A stretch of 64,000 nucleotides of DNA, taken from Tessaracoccus sp. (lineage in GTDB: Bacteria; Actinomycetota; Actinomycetes; Propionibacteriales; Propionibacteriaceae). The stretch is from positions 806,001-870,000 of the forward strand of contig NZ_JADJNP010000002.1 in NCBI RefSeq assembly GCF_016714275.1, written 5' to 3'. The notes beneath the pieces are model-generated. The model worked only from the letters and a program-made list of their open reading frames with translations, ran no database searches and was not told the origin of the DNA. Positions 50,425 through 58,529 of this stretch are shown here, in pieces (the first letter of the stretch is position 1; every line of letters starts with the position of its first letter). The translations under genes and the position numbers were made by a program.

Positions 50425-52148
50425 GCATCGACGTCGCGGCCCTCGGCACGGTTCCCGCGCCGCATGGCCCCGGCCGCCGTCGCTCGGCAGCCGAGCTGGA
50501 GGCGATCGCCAGGGAGGCCGCCGTCCGCTTCGCCGATGCGACCGCCGACGAGGTGCTCGCCTGGGCCGCCACGACCTTCGGGGACTCGCTGGCCGTCGCC
50601 TGCTCGATGGCCGGCGACACCGTTGTGCCCCACCTCGTGGCGCAGCACAGCCCCGGCGTCGACGTGCTGTTCCTCCAGACCGGCTACCACTTCCCCGAGA
50701 CCATCGGCACCCGCGACGCGCTGCCGCTGTCGGCCGACGTCACGATCGTCGACGTGCTGCCCGTCCAGTCGGTCGCGGAGCAGGACGCGACGTTCGGCGC
50801 GAAGCTGCACGACCGCGATCCCTCGCAGTGCTGCGCGCTGCGCAAGATGGAGCCGATCAACCGCGAGCTCGCCAGCTACGAGGCCTGGGTGACAGGACTC
50901 CGCCGCGAAGACTCCCCGCTGCGCGCCGACACCCCGCTTGTTGAGTGGGACAGCGCGCACCAGATGGTCAAGCTCAACCCCATCGCCGCCTGGGGCTTCG
51001 ACGAGGTCCTCAACTACGCCGGCGCCCACGGCGTGCCCGTCAACCTGCTGCTCACCCAGGGCTACCCGTCCATCGGCTGCGCCCCCTGCACGCGCCCCGT
51101 CGCGCCGGGGGAGGACCCGCGCGCGGGCCGCTGGGCCGGGCTCGCAAAGTCCGAGTGCGGACTGCACGTCACCGACACCCATCCCGAGGAGGAACCCTTG
51201 AGCCTCGACATCGACCTGTCCCTGGCCGGCGGCGGCATCTCGCTCGCCCCTGACCGGCAGCTCAGCCACCTGCGCGAACTCGAGGCCGAGGGCATCCACA
51301 TCATCCGTGAGGCCGTCAGCGAACTGGAGCGCCCCGTGCTCCTGTTCTCGGGCGGCAAGGACTCCGTGGTCATGCTCCATCTCGCGCTCAAGGCGTTCTG
51401 GCCAGGCCCCGTGCCCTTCCCTGTGATGCACGTCGACACGGGCCACAACTTCCCCGAGGTCATCGAGTACCGCGACCGCGTCGTCGCACAGCACGGGCTG
51501 CGGCTGGTCGTGGCATCCGTGCAGGACTACATCGACGACGGCCGGCTCCTCGAGCGCGCCGACGGCACGCGCAACCCGCTGCAGACGCAGCCGCTGCTCG
51601 ACGCCATCGCCGACTTCCGCTTCGACGCCGTGTTCGGCGGCGGGCGCCGCGACGAAGAGAAGGCCCGCGCCAAGGAACGCGTGGTCAGCCTGCGCGACGA
51701 GTTCGGCCAGTGGGACCCGCGCAACCAGCGCCCAGAACTATGGACGCTGTACAACCCGCGGCACCGGCCCGGCGAGCACGTGCGCGTGTTCCCGCTGTCG
51801 AACTGGACCGAGCTGGACGTCTGGCGCTACATCGAGGCCGAGGACATCGAGTTGCCCGAGCTCTACTACGCCCACGACCGCGAGGTCTTCGAGCGCGATG
51901 GCATGTGGCTCGCGGTCGGCGAGGTCAGCCAGCCGCGCGACGGAGAGGAGGTCGTCACTCGCCAGGTCCGCTACCGCACCGTCGGAGACATGAGCTGCAC
52001 AGGCGCCGTCGTGTCCGAGGCCCTCACCGTCGCCGACGTGATCGCCGAGGTCGCAGCCACCCGGATCACCGAGCGCGGCGCGACCCGTGCCGACGACCGC
52101 CTCACGGAGGCCGCCATGGAGGACCGCAAGAAGGAGGGCTACTTCTGA
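50421..52148 (+). CDS. cysH-cysD: Single ORF joining APS reductase (CysH) and sulfate adenylyltransferase subunit 2 (CysD)
   Basis: 575 residues. Residues 1-255 are a complete CysH with C137-C138 and C220/C223 (CC...CxxC, so a 4Fe-4S APS reductase) and the redox Cys246 in SECGLH. Residues about 262-575 are a complete CysD with SGGKDS (310-315), HVDTGHNFPEVIEYRD, FGGGRRDEEKARAKER and the C-terminal EDRKKEGYF. There is no stop between them. CysD activates sulfate with CysN and CysH reduces the resulting APS. An internal GAGGAGG site and TTG at residue 260 may also start free CysD. These are normally separate genes. Confidence 0.9.
   Translation: MSIDVAALGTVPAPHGPGRRRSAAELEAIAREAAVRFADATADEVLAWAATTFGDSLAVACSMAGDTVVPHLVAQHSPGVDVLFLQTGYHFPETIGTRDALPLSADVTIVDVLPVQSVAEQDATFGAKLHDRDPSQCCALRKMEPINRELASYEAWVTGLRREDSPLRADTPLVEWDSAHQMVKLNPIAAWGFDEVLNYAGAHGVPVNLLLTQGYPSIGCAPCTRPVAPGEDPRAGRWAGLAKSECGLHVTDTHPEEEPLSLDIDLSLAGGGISLAPDRQLSHLRELEAEGIHIIREAVSELERPVLLFSGGKDSVVMLHLALKAFWPGPVPFPVMHVDTGHNFPEVIEYRDRVVAQHGLRLVVASVQDYIDDGRLLERADGTRNPLQTQPLLDAIADFRFDAVFGGGRRDEEKARAKERVVSLRDEFGQWDPRNQRPELWTLYNPRHRPGEHVRVFPLSNWTELDVWRYIEAEDIELPELYYAHDREVFERDGMWLAVGEVSQPRDGEEVVTRQVRYRTVGDMSCTGAVVSEALTVADVIAEVAATRITERGATRADDRLTEAAMEDRKKEGYF
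51186..51200 (+). promoter_or_regulatory. Internal ribosome binding site and TTG start for CysD
   Basis: GAGGAGG (51186-51192), five bases, then TTG (51198-51200), in frame with the long ORF at its residue 260, exactly at the boundary between the CysH and CysD parts. This looks like the retained start of a once separate cysD. Confidence 0.6.
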
Positions 52149-53479
52149 TGAGTGCCGCCACCGCATCACCCACAGCGACGCTGCTGCGCCTCGCCACCGC
52201 CGGCTCGGTCGACGACGGCAAGTCCACCCTCGTGGGGCGCCTCCTCTACGACAGCAAGTCCGTGCTCGCCGACCAGCTCGACGCCGTCGAGCGGGTCTCG
52301 GCCGCCAAGGGCCTCGGGCACGTCGACCTCGCGCTGCTGACCGACGGCCTGCGCGCCGAGCGCGAGCAGGGCATCACCATCGACGTCGCCTACCGTTACT
52401 TCGCCACCGCGAACCGCACCTTCATCCTCGCCGACTGCCCCGGGCACGTGCAGTACACGCGCAACACGGTGACGGGGTCGTCGACCGCCGACGTGCTCGT
52501 GCTGCTGGTCGACGTGCGCAAGGGCGTGCTGGAGCAGACCCGCCGTCACCTCGCCGTCGGGCAGCTGCTGCGGGTGCCCACGATCGTCGTCGCGGTCAAC
52601 AAGATGGACCTCGTCGGCTACGACCAGGCCACCTACGAGGCCGTCGCCGCCGACGTGCGCGCGCTCGCCGCCGACCTCGGCGTCGCGGGCATCCGGACCA
52701 TCCCTGTTTCGGCCCTGGAGGGCGCCAACATCGTCGACCATTCCGCACAGACGGCCTGGTACGACGGGCCTTCGCTGCTGGAGCTGCTCGAGTCGCTCCC
52801 CGCGGGCGCCGAGCTGACCGAGTTGCCGTTCCGGTTCCCGGTGCAGCTGGCGATCCGGCCGCAGGAGGCCGCCGCTCCCGAATACCGCGAGTACCGCGGG
52901 TACGCGGGGCAGGTCGCCACCGGGGTCGTGAGCGTCGGCGACAAGGTCGTGGTGCTGCCCGCCGGCCGCCGGACGACGGTCGCCGGGATCGACACCGCCG
53001 ACGGGCCGCTGGAGGAGGCGTTCGCCTCGCAGTCGGTGACGCTGCGGCTGGCCGACGAAATCGACATCACGCGCGGCGACCTGATCGCGGCGGCATTCGA
53101 CGCCCCGGAGGCGTCGCAGGATCTCAGCGGACTGGTCGCCTGGCTGTCGGAGCGGCCCCTGCGCCCTGGCCAGCGGGTGCTGGTTAAGCACGGCACCCGG
53201 ACGGTGCAGGGCATGGTCCGCGAGCTGGGCGGGCGCCTCGACCTCGACACGCTCTCCCCCGTTCCTTCGGAGACGCTGGAGCTGAACGACATCGGCAGGG
53301 TCACGCTGCGGCTGGCCTCGCCCGTCGCCGCCGACGACTACACGACGTCGCGCCGAACCGGCTCGTTCCTGCTGATCGACCCGCAGTCGGGCGGCACGCT
53401 GGCGGCGGGGATGGTGCGCGCGCTCGGGGCGTTCGACGAGGCGGCCCGCGAGGCTGAGACCCTCAGCTGGTCCATCTGA
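52148..53479 (+). CDS. cysN: Sulfate adenylyltransferase subunit 1 (GTPase)
   Basis: A 443-residue EF-Tu-like GTPase that drives APS formation by CysD. G motifs are GSVDDGKSTLVGRLLYD (G1), QGITIDVAYRYF (G2), DCPGHVQYTRN (G3) and VNKMD (G4). Barrel domains follow to the end. It is the CysN form without a fused APS kinase, since there is no C-terminal CysC domain. ATG 52148 overlaps the upstream stop (TGATG). Confidence 0.94.
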   Translation: MSAATASPTATLLRLATAGSVDDGKSTLVGRLLYDSKSVLADQLDAVERVSAAKGLGHVDLALLTDGLRAEREQGITIDVAYRYFATANRTFILADCPGHVQYTRNTVTGSSTADVLVLLVDVRKGVLEQTRRHLAVGQLLRVPTIVVAVNKMDLVGYDQATYEAVAADVRALAADLGVAGIRTIPVSALEGANIVDHSAQTAWYDGPSLLELLESLPAGAELTELPFRFPVQLAIRPQEAAAPEYREYRGYAGQVATGVVSVGDKVVVLPAGRRTTVAGIDTADGPLEEAFASQSVTLRLADEIDITRGDLIAAAFDAPEASQDLSGLVAWLSERPLRPGQRVLVKHGTRTVQGMVRELGGRLDLDTLSPVPSETLELNDIGRVTLRLASPVAADDYTTSRRTGSFLLIDPQSGGTLAAGMVRALGAFDEAAREAETLSWSI

Positions 53480-54390
53480 TGCACCGCCTCCTCCTGCTGG
53501 CCGTCGTCGGTTTCGCGGCCCAGCTCGTCGACGGCTCGCTCGGCATGGGCTTCGGCGTGACCTCGACGTCGCTGCTGCTCATCGCGGGGCTGAGCCCCGC
53601 GATGGCGTCGGCGTCGGTCCATCTGGCTGAGTTGGGAACCAACGTGGCGTCCGGTCTCTCGCACTGGAAGCTGGGCAACGTCGACTGGCGGCTCGTCGCG
53701 CGTCTCGGCGTGCCCGGCGCCATCGGCGCCTTCGCCGGGGCGACGTTCCTTTCGCAGATCTCGACGGCGGTCGCCAAGCCCGTGATGGCCGCGATCCTCG
53801 GCGCCTTGGGCATGTACATCCTGCTGCGCTACGCGCTGAAGCCGCCTGCCGTCGCGCAGGCGCGTCGCTCGCCGCACACCGCGAAGTTCCTGGTGCCGCT
53901 CGGCCTGGCCGGCGGGTTCGTCGACGCCACGGGCGGCGGCGGGTGGGGCCCGGTCTCCACAACGTCGCTGCTCAGCGCGGGCAAGACCGCGCCGCGGACC
54001 GTTATCGGCTCGGTCGACACCTCCGAGTTCCTTGTGTCGTTCGCGGCCAGCCTCGGGTTCGTGTTGAACCTCGGCCTGCTCGGCATCGAGTGGGGCATCG
54101 TGGTCGCGCTGCTGGCGGGCGGACTTGTCGCCGCGCCGATCGCCGCCTGGCTGGTGTCGCGGATTCCCGCGCAGGTCATGGGCGTCGCCGTCGGCGGGAT
54201 CATCATCATGACCAATCTCAAGACTCTCTTCGACGCGAGCCAGTTGTCGCCCGAGCAGGTCACTGTCGGGTTCACCTTGTTCGCCGCGGCCTGGATCGCG
54301 ATGACGGCCTGGACCGCCTGGCGGCACGAGAAGAGGCGCCGCGCCGAGCTGGCCGCGCGCGAAGCAGCGGAAACGGAGTGGTCGATTTGA
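53479..54390 (+). CDS. TauE/SafE-family sulfite/sulfur-anion transporter
   Basis: A 303-residue membrane protein with about eight helices in two TauE repeats: AAQLVDGSLGMGFGVTSTSLLL (about residues 13-34) and LGLAGGFVDATGGGGWGPVSTT (about residues 137-158), each with the conserved D-x3-G-G glycine pattern. The C-terminus is cytoplasmic and charged. In the sulfate assimilation operon it may export excess sulfite or import sulfate or sulfonates; direction cannot be told from sequence. TGATG coupling to cysN. Confidence 0.85.
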   Translation: MHRLLLLAVVGFAAQLVDGSLGMGFGVTSTSLLLIAGLSPAMASASVHLAELGTNVASGLSHWKLGNVDWRLVARLGVPGAIGAFAGATFLSQISTAVAKPVMAAILGALGMYILLRYALKPPAVAQARRSPHTAKFLVPLGLAGGFVDATGGGGWGPVSTTSLLSAGKTAPRTVIGSVDTSEFLVSFAASLGFVLNLGLLGIEWGIVVALLAGGLVAAPIAAWLVSRIPAQVMGVAVGGIIIMTNLKTLFDASQLSPEQVTVGFTLFAAAWIAMTAWTAWRHEKRRRAELAAREAAETEWSI

Positions 54391-55076
54391 GCGCCGCCGA
54401 CACCCTCATCCTCGCCTGGCACGGGAGCCGCAACCCCGCGGGGCGGGATCTCATCGAACGGATCGCCCGGCGCGTCTCCGGGCGCCTCCCCGGCGTGGAC
54501 GTGCGCGTCGCCTGGGTCGACATCGAGCCGATCCAGTTGGCAGAGACCCTCGCCGAGGTCGGCGACTGCGTGCTCGTCCCCTGCTTCCTCGCCGCGGGCT
54601 ACCACGCGACGCACGACGTGCCGGAGGCGGTCGCCTCCGTCCCGCACGACGTGGTCGTCACCCCGCACTTGAACGGCGCCCTCGACCGGGTCCTGCTGGA
54701 CCGGGTCCGCGAGGCCGGCGGCCCGGGCGACGCCGTCGTCCTCGCTGCGGCGGGCTCGAAGAGCCCGGTGGCAACCGCCGAGATCGATGCCACCGCCGCG
54801 CGCCTGTCGTTCGCGCTCGGCGTTCCGGTCGCCGTCGGCAACATCTACCAGTCGGAGCCGTCGGTCTCCGACGCCGTCGCCCGGCTGCATCGCGACGCCG
54901 CGGACGTGCTCGTGCTCCCCTACGCGCTGGCCCCCGGGCTGTGGGGCGAACGCATCGCGGGCCTCGGCGCCCGGGTCGCGGCCCCGCTGGGCGACCACGA
55001 CGGCGTCACCGCGGCGATCCTCGACCGCTACGCCGACGCCCTCGCCCTGACCGACGCCCCCCGCGCCGCCGCCTGA
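54378..55076 (+). CDS. sirB: Sirohydrochlorin chelatase, CbiX/SirB family
   Basis: A 232-residue two-domain chelatase with paired LAWHGSRNPAGRD (metal-binding His, about residues 12-24) and a YHATHDVPEAV second His segment (about residues 75-85), then a half-repeat starting VVLAAAGSKSP. It inserts Fe2+ into sirohydrochlorin to make siroheme, the cofactor of the sulfite reductase in the same operon. Two starts are possible: GTG 54378 (chosen) and TTG 54387, which would give a TTGA overlap with the preceding stop. Confidence 0.82.
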   Translation: MVDLSAADTLILAWHGSRNPAGRDLIERIARRVSGRLPGVDVRVAWVDIEPIQLAETLAEVGDCVLVPCFLAAGYHATHDVPEAVASVPHDVVVTPHLNGALDRVLLDRVREAGGPGDAVVLAAAGSKSPVATAEIDATAARLSFALGVPVAVGNIYQSEPSVSDAVARLHRDAADVLVLPYALAPGLWGERIAGLGARVAAPLGDHDGVTAAILDRYADALALTDAPRAAA

Positions 55077-55080
55077 CAAC

Positions 55081-55161
55081 GCGGCTGCGTGCGTCGCTTC
55101 GGAACGGACTTGCGGGGTAGTGCGGCTGCGTGCCTCGGCATAGCGACTTACGCAGCCGCAG
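55081..55161. repeat. GCGGCTGCGTGC repeats, left side of the AbiEi-like gene
   Basis: gcggctgcgtgcgtcg at 55081-55096, a second copy gcggctgcgtgc...catagcgac at 55122-55147, and an inverted acgcagccgc at 55151-55160 that can fold back on it. The same sequence stands inverted at 56274-56304. Confidence 0.65.
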
Positions 55162-55215
55162 TAATCGCGTGATCGGTCTGGTTCCGACGGCAGCAGCCGC
55201 GGTAACTGCCCGGGT

Positions 55216-56184
55216 TCAGGCTGCTGGTGTTGTCAGGGCTCCCGCAATGTCGAGTACCTGACACTGGAGCGAACACCTTGTGGGTGTTTCTGGCCAGCCG
55301 CCGCCCCACGGCGCCACCGTGACCTGCCCCGCGGCCAAACATGGCGCGTTCCAGACATGCGTCCACCGGTAGCGAACCGTGATCTCGTTGAGCGCGAGCC
55401 GCACGTCGTTGTCGCGGACGACATCGTCATCGCTGGCCCTGCCCGGATGGGCGAGCTCGCCGTCGAGTTCCGTCCGAACCCCGAACTCTGGATACCAGCA
55501 ATCCGATCGGATCCATCGCCCACGGATCCGTTCCCATTTCTGTCGCACCGAGCGCTGAAGCCCATGGGCCTGTTCCACCCGTTTCCGATACCCCGCCTCA
55601 AGGCGGGACTCGACACCTTCCTCAGTCAGTTCAGTCACCTGAACCGCGAAACCACGATGACGGACCCGGCCATGGCGCGCCAGTTCCTTGAGGAACCTCG
55701 CCGGCACCATCCCACGCTGGAACGCGGTAGTGAGGATCTCGAGCACGGCAGACTCCGACGCCGCGCCGTCGAGGAGATCGACCGCGGTCTGCTCCAGCGA
55801 GGTACGCGGCGGGCTCCCGACCCGCGTGATCGGGGTCCGGGGACGCCACACCCTGCAACGCTCTGTGGAACGCAACCCGACCGTCGGAGGAACCGATACC
55901 TCGACCACGGCAGGCAGATCCGGGCGAAGCCCGTGCAGGAACGCGGCCGTGTGATGCGAGAAGACAGCCACATTCCCCGCCCACTTCTGAACGCTGAGGA
56001 GTCTCTGCTCCACGCTGGCGACACCAGATGTCAGGAGATAGACGCCGCGGAAGGCTCGCTGCCACTCGCCGCTCTTGACCCGATCGGCGATCGCGCCCGC
56101 GCTGATGCCGACCGAATCCAATTCCGCACGCGTTGCGACGCCCCGGTTGTCGCGGGCCAGCGCCGCCAACGCCTGTCTGTCCAT
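55216..56184 (-). CDS. AbiEi-type antitoxin domain fused to VSR/DUF559-like nuclease fold
   Basis: A 322-residue protein. Residues about 1-60 form an AbiEi_4-type winged helix (RQALAALARDNRGVATRAEL, then WQRAFRGVYLL). The C-terminus (about residues 235-290) has DGELAHPGR, DDDVVRDNDVRLALN and VRYRWTHVW, the pattern of VSR/DUF559 PD-(D/E)xK endonuclease-like proteins. No AbiEii toxin is adjacent. Solitary proteins of this type are abundant and variable in Actinomycetota and are of unknown function. It is framed by inverted repeats (55122-55147 and 56274-56304). Confidence 0.72.
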   Translation of the reverse strand: MDRQALAALARDNRGVATRAELDSVGISAGAIADRVKSGEWQRAFRGVYLLTSGVASVEQRLLSVQKWAGNVAVFSHHTAAFLHGLRPDLPAVVEVSVPPTVGLRSTERCRVWRPRTPITRVGSPPRTSLEQTAVDLLDGAASESAVLEILTTAFQRGMVPARFLKELARHGRVRHRGFAVQVTELTEEGVESRLEAGYRKRVEQAHGLQRSVRQKWERIRGRWIRSDCWYPEFGVRTELDGELAHPGRASDDDVVRDNDVRLALNEITVRYRWTHVWNAPCLAAGQVTVAPWGGGWPETPTRCSLQCQVLDIAGALTTPAA

Positions 56185-56273
56185 GACCTGATGATGCCCG
56201 CCACGACATCAGCCGGGAACCCCACCCTCGCCATCTGTGGATAACTCCGAACCTGCTCGTTGCGGCTACCTAC

Positions 56274-56346
56274 GTCGCTATGCTTACCGACGCACGCAGC
56301 CGCGTTGATCCCGTCAGGTCTCCGATTCCGACGCATGCAGCCGCAC
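56274..56346. repeat. GCGGCTGCGTGC repeats, right side of the AbiEi-like gene (inverted)
   Basis: gtcgctatgcttaccgacg...cacgcagccgcg at 56274-56304 is the inverted form of 55122-55147 with a 4-base insertion and few mismatches. A further partial copy acgcatgcagccgca is at 56331-56345. Confidence 0.65.
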
Positions 56347-56356
56347 CGAGTCGGTC

Positions 56357-57325
56357 TCAACGCATCGCGGGCCCGCACGCCAAGGTGCCAGCGTCGGCGT
56401 CGAGCACGCACGCGACACCGAGCGGCACCGTGACAGGATTCGGGTCGTGGCCCACCGGGAGCCCCGCGAGAATCGGTACCTTCAGCAGGCCGAGCCGCTC
56501 ACGCAGCACGTCGACGACGTCCCAGTCGCGGTCTTCGTAGCCCTCGAACCCCTCCAAAATGCCGATGGCAACACCCGAAATCCCCGCCAGCGAGCCGGAG
56601 TCGATCAACTGGGTCAGCGCTCGATCAACCATGCCGAGACCAGCCGCCCGGTTGGCCTCAAGCAACAGGACGCACCCCTCCAAGTCGAACTCCACGACGC
56701 CGACATTCCGAGCCAGCAGCTCCAGGTTTCCGCCAGCGAGGACACCGGTCGCAGCACCGGTCGTTGTCAGCATCGCGCCGTACCGGTTGGGATCGGCGAC
56801 GACCGGATCTGGCCGAGCGCCGATGAGCAGCTTCCGTACGGTCTCGGCGTGTGCTCCTGCGCCCGCGCCATGAAGGGACGGCACCCCAACCGCTTGCCAC
56901 ACGCGATGCAAGGCGGTGATATCGCTGTACCCCACGATGGGTTTGGGATCGGCGCGCAGGGCCTCGACGTCGACACCTCGCACCAGCCGGAAGCTGCCGC
57001 AACCGCCGGTCACACACACGATGGCCCGGACACGCGGATCACGAATCGCCGCATTGAGGTCAGCGAGCCGGTCGTCGTCGGTGCCGGCGAGGTATCCCAG
57101 ACGGTCATGTGCATGCCTGCCAACCCGAACCTCCCATCCCCATCCAGCCAGGACGCCGGCGGTCTGCTCGATCCACGCGGAGTCGGCCCAACTCGCCGGC
57201 GCGACGAGAGCCACCGCGTCGCCCTCGCCCAACCGACATGGCCGACGGTCGGGAAAGACGGCAAAGGGATTGCATTCGGCAGGAGAGTCGCGAGCGATGT
57301 TGTGCTTGGCGGCGAACCTCACAAA
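56357..57325 (-). CDS. Peptidase S66 family (LD-carboxypeptidase/MccF-like)
   Basis: About 322 residues. Motifs: LGEGDAVALVAPAS near the start, GYLAGTDDDRLADLNAAI, and VTGGCGSFRLV, where the nucleophile Ser follows GG (usually GGYGS), then GYSDITALH, the MccF-style GNLELLARNVG, and HDPNPVTVPLGVACVLDADAG at the end. It hydrolyses L-D peptide bonds of murein or acyl-nucleotide antibiotics. The start is uncertain: no Met near the conserved region, GTG 57325 chosen, while ATG 57478 is the longest option with a 51-residue unsupported extension. Codon use is somewhat less GC3-rich than the core genes. Confidence 0.8.
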   Translation of the reverse strand, partial: FVRFAAKHNIARDSPAECNPFAVFPDRRPCRLGEGDAVALVAPASWADSAWIEQTAGVLAGWGWEVRVGRHAHDRLGYLAGTDDDRLADLNAAIRDPRVRAIVCVTGGCGSFRLVRGVDVEALRADPKPIVGYSDITALHRVWQAVGVPSLHGAGAGAHAETVRKLLIGARPDPVVADPNRYGAMLTTTGAATGVLAGGNLELLARNVGVVEFDLEGCVLLLEANRAAGLGMVDRALTQLIDSGSLAGISGVAIGILEGFEGYEDRDWDVVDVLRERLGLLKVPILAGLPVGHDPNPVTVPLGVACVLDADAGTLACGPAMR

Positions 57326-57499
57326 AACACCAGTAGTTGTCCCTATCTCGAAAAGCAACAACTGTTGTCTGACGGGCGGGGACCCGACCCTGATCGGTCC
57401 GACCAGCCCAGGCTGGCTCGCGACACCCAGCCTAGCTGCGTAGCACCCAGCCAACGCACGCAGCGCCCGGAGATGCATGTCGATCCCAAATTTTTGTTA

Positions 57500-57505
57500 T
57501 ACGAT
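57500..57505 (+). promoter_or_regulatory. -10 element of the leaderless antitoxin gene
   Basis: TACGAT in an AT-rich stretch, six bases before the ATG at 57512. Confidence 0.55.
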
Positions 57506-57511
57506 ATAGCC

Positions 57512-57775
57512 ATGGGAGCGCAGGAGACGATCAACGGTCAGCCGGTTACTGAGGAGCAGATCGCGGCGTGGGCCGACGAGGCGGAACGCGGCTACGACAT
57601 CGCTGCACTCAAGACACGCGGACGCGGCCGCCCAGGCAGGGGTGCTACGCCGACACAGGTGGTCGCCCTTCGGCTCACCACCGAGGAGCTAGCCGCCATC
57701 GACGCCCGCGCGGCGCAGGAGCACAAGACCCGCTCCGAGACGATCCGAGACGCGCTCGTGGCCTACGCGTCGTGA
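57512..57775 (+). CDS. Ribbon-helix-helix antitoxin
   Basis: An 87-residue protein with an acidic N-terminal part and a C-terminal CopG-type ribbon-helix-helix (VVALRLTTEELAAIDARAAQEHKTRSETIRDALVAYA, about residues 48-84). A basic RGRGRPGRG patch precedes it. It is leaderless and its stop overlaps the next gene as GTGA, the standard layout of a type II antitoxin and toxin. It probably represses its own promoter. Confidence 0.82.
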   Translation: MGAQETINGQPVTEEQIAAWADEAERGYDIAALKTRGRGRPGRGATPTQVVALRLTTEELAAIDARAAQEHKTRSETIRDALVAYAS

Positions 57776-58011
57776 ACATCCACGCTTCCGCGAGGAAGCA
57801 CCGCATCCCGGAACAAGACATCCGGTACGCGGCGACCTGGGCTGTATGGGTCGAGGACTTGGACGAGAATAACCCCAGCCGGCAGTTAAGGCTGGGCTTC
57901 GACACGCACGGTCGGCTTCTGGAGATGGTCGTCCTTGTCTTCGACAGCGGAAACGAACTTGTCATTCACGCTATGAAAGCGCGGCACCAGATGCTCGACC
58001 TGCTCCCATGA
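57772..58011 (+). CDS. Putative toxin of a type II toxin-antitoxin pair
   Basis: A 79-residue protein that starts at GTG 57772 over the antitoxin stop. It contains HASARKHRIPEQDIRYA near the N-terminus, then RLGFDTHGRLLEMVVLVF and ELVIHAMKARHQMLDLL. The HGRLLE and HAMKAR pattern resembles BrnT/DUF4258-like small RNase-fold toxins. The family assignment is tentative and the toxic activity is inferred only from the pairing. Confidence 0.68.
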   Translation: MNIHASARKHRIPEQDIRYAATWAVWVEDLDENNPSRQLRLGFDTHGRLLEMVVLVFDSGNELVIHAMKARHQMLDLLP

Positions 58012-58050
58012 GAAGCCCGCTGCCAGGGAATGCACCGCAGCCTCGCTCCC

Positions 58051-58366
58051 CTATTCCCCGACCCCTACCTCTTGCCCTTGAGGGCCGTTGAGGTGAACCG
58101 TGAGCCGGATCCGTGCGCTGGTTGCTCCGCGAGCCCTCACCTGCGAGGACCCACATCTTGACCCCACCCTCTAGCGACGTAGTCGCGGTCACCGTCAGTT
58201 CGACTTCGGCATGGTCAAAGAACAGCACCGGCTCGAACTCTGGATCGTCTTCCGCTGTATAGACGCGGCGTATCCCTACCTCATGATTGGCCTGTCGGAG
58301 CTGGTCGCCTAGAGCTAGGAGGACCTCGGATAGACCGGCGACCGCATCATCTGGTTTGTCTGTCAT
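58051..58366 (-). pseudogene. trypco2-type protein gene with a frameshift
   Basis: From ATG 58366 the frame reads MTDKPDDAVAGLSEVLLAL, then VELTVTATTSLEGGVKMWVLAGEGSRS, the pattern of the 'trypsin co-occurring domain 2'. After about position 58120 the expected C-terminus (RIRLTVHLNGPQGQEVGVGE, then TAG at 58051-58053) continues one base out of phase, while the original frame runs on as low-complexity Arg/Gly sequence to 57971. So there has been a one-base gain or two-base loss near 58110-58120. A sequencing error is not excluded. No trypsin-like partner is near. TACCAT is a leaderless -10 six bases upstream. Confidence 0.7.
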
Positions 58367-58372
58367 GTCGAG

Positions 58373-58378
58373 ATGGTA
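58373..58378 (-). promoter_or_regulatory. -10 element of the trypco2-type gene
   Basis: TACCAT on the minus strand, six bases before the ATG at 58366, so the promoter is still intact. Confidence 0.45.
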
Positions 58379-58471
58379 TCGAGCCCAAGCCAAGCCAGAG
58401 CCGCTGAGTACTTCGCGACTGAGAGGCCTGGTGTGCAGCAACTGGTATACCCGTGCCAGTTGGGCTGAGTG

Positions 58472-58529
58472 ATTGGTTTCGACACGCCGACTCGGCTGGC
58501 GCCTCGTGCGACGGCTCAACCAGCGATGG
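58472..58529. repeat. Stop-adjacent hairpin repeat, copy 3
   Basis: ttggtttcgacacg at the left and ggctcaaccagcg at the right, with an inner gccg/cggc stem. It ends directly at the yajQ stop codon (58530-58532). Related to 24146-24205 and 37918-37972. Confidence 0.65.
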
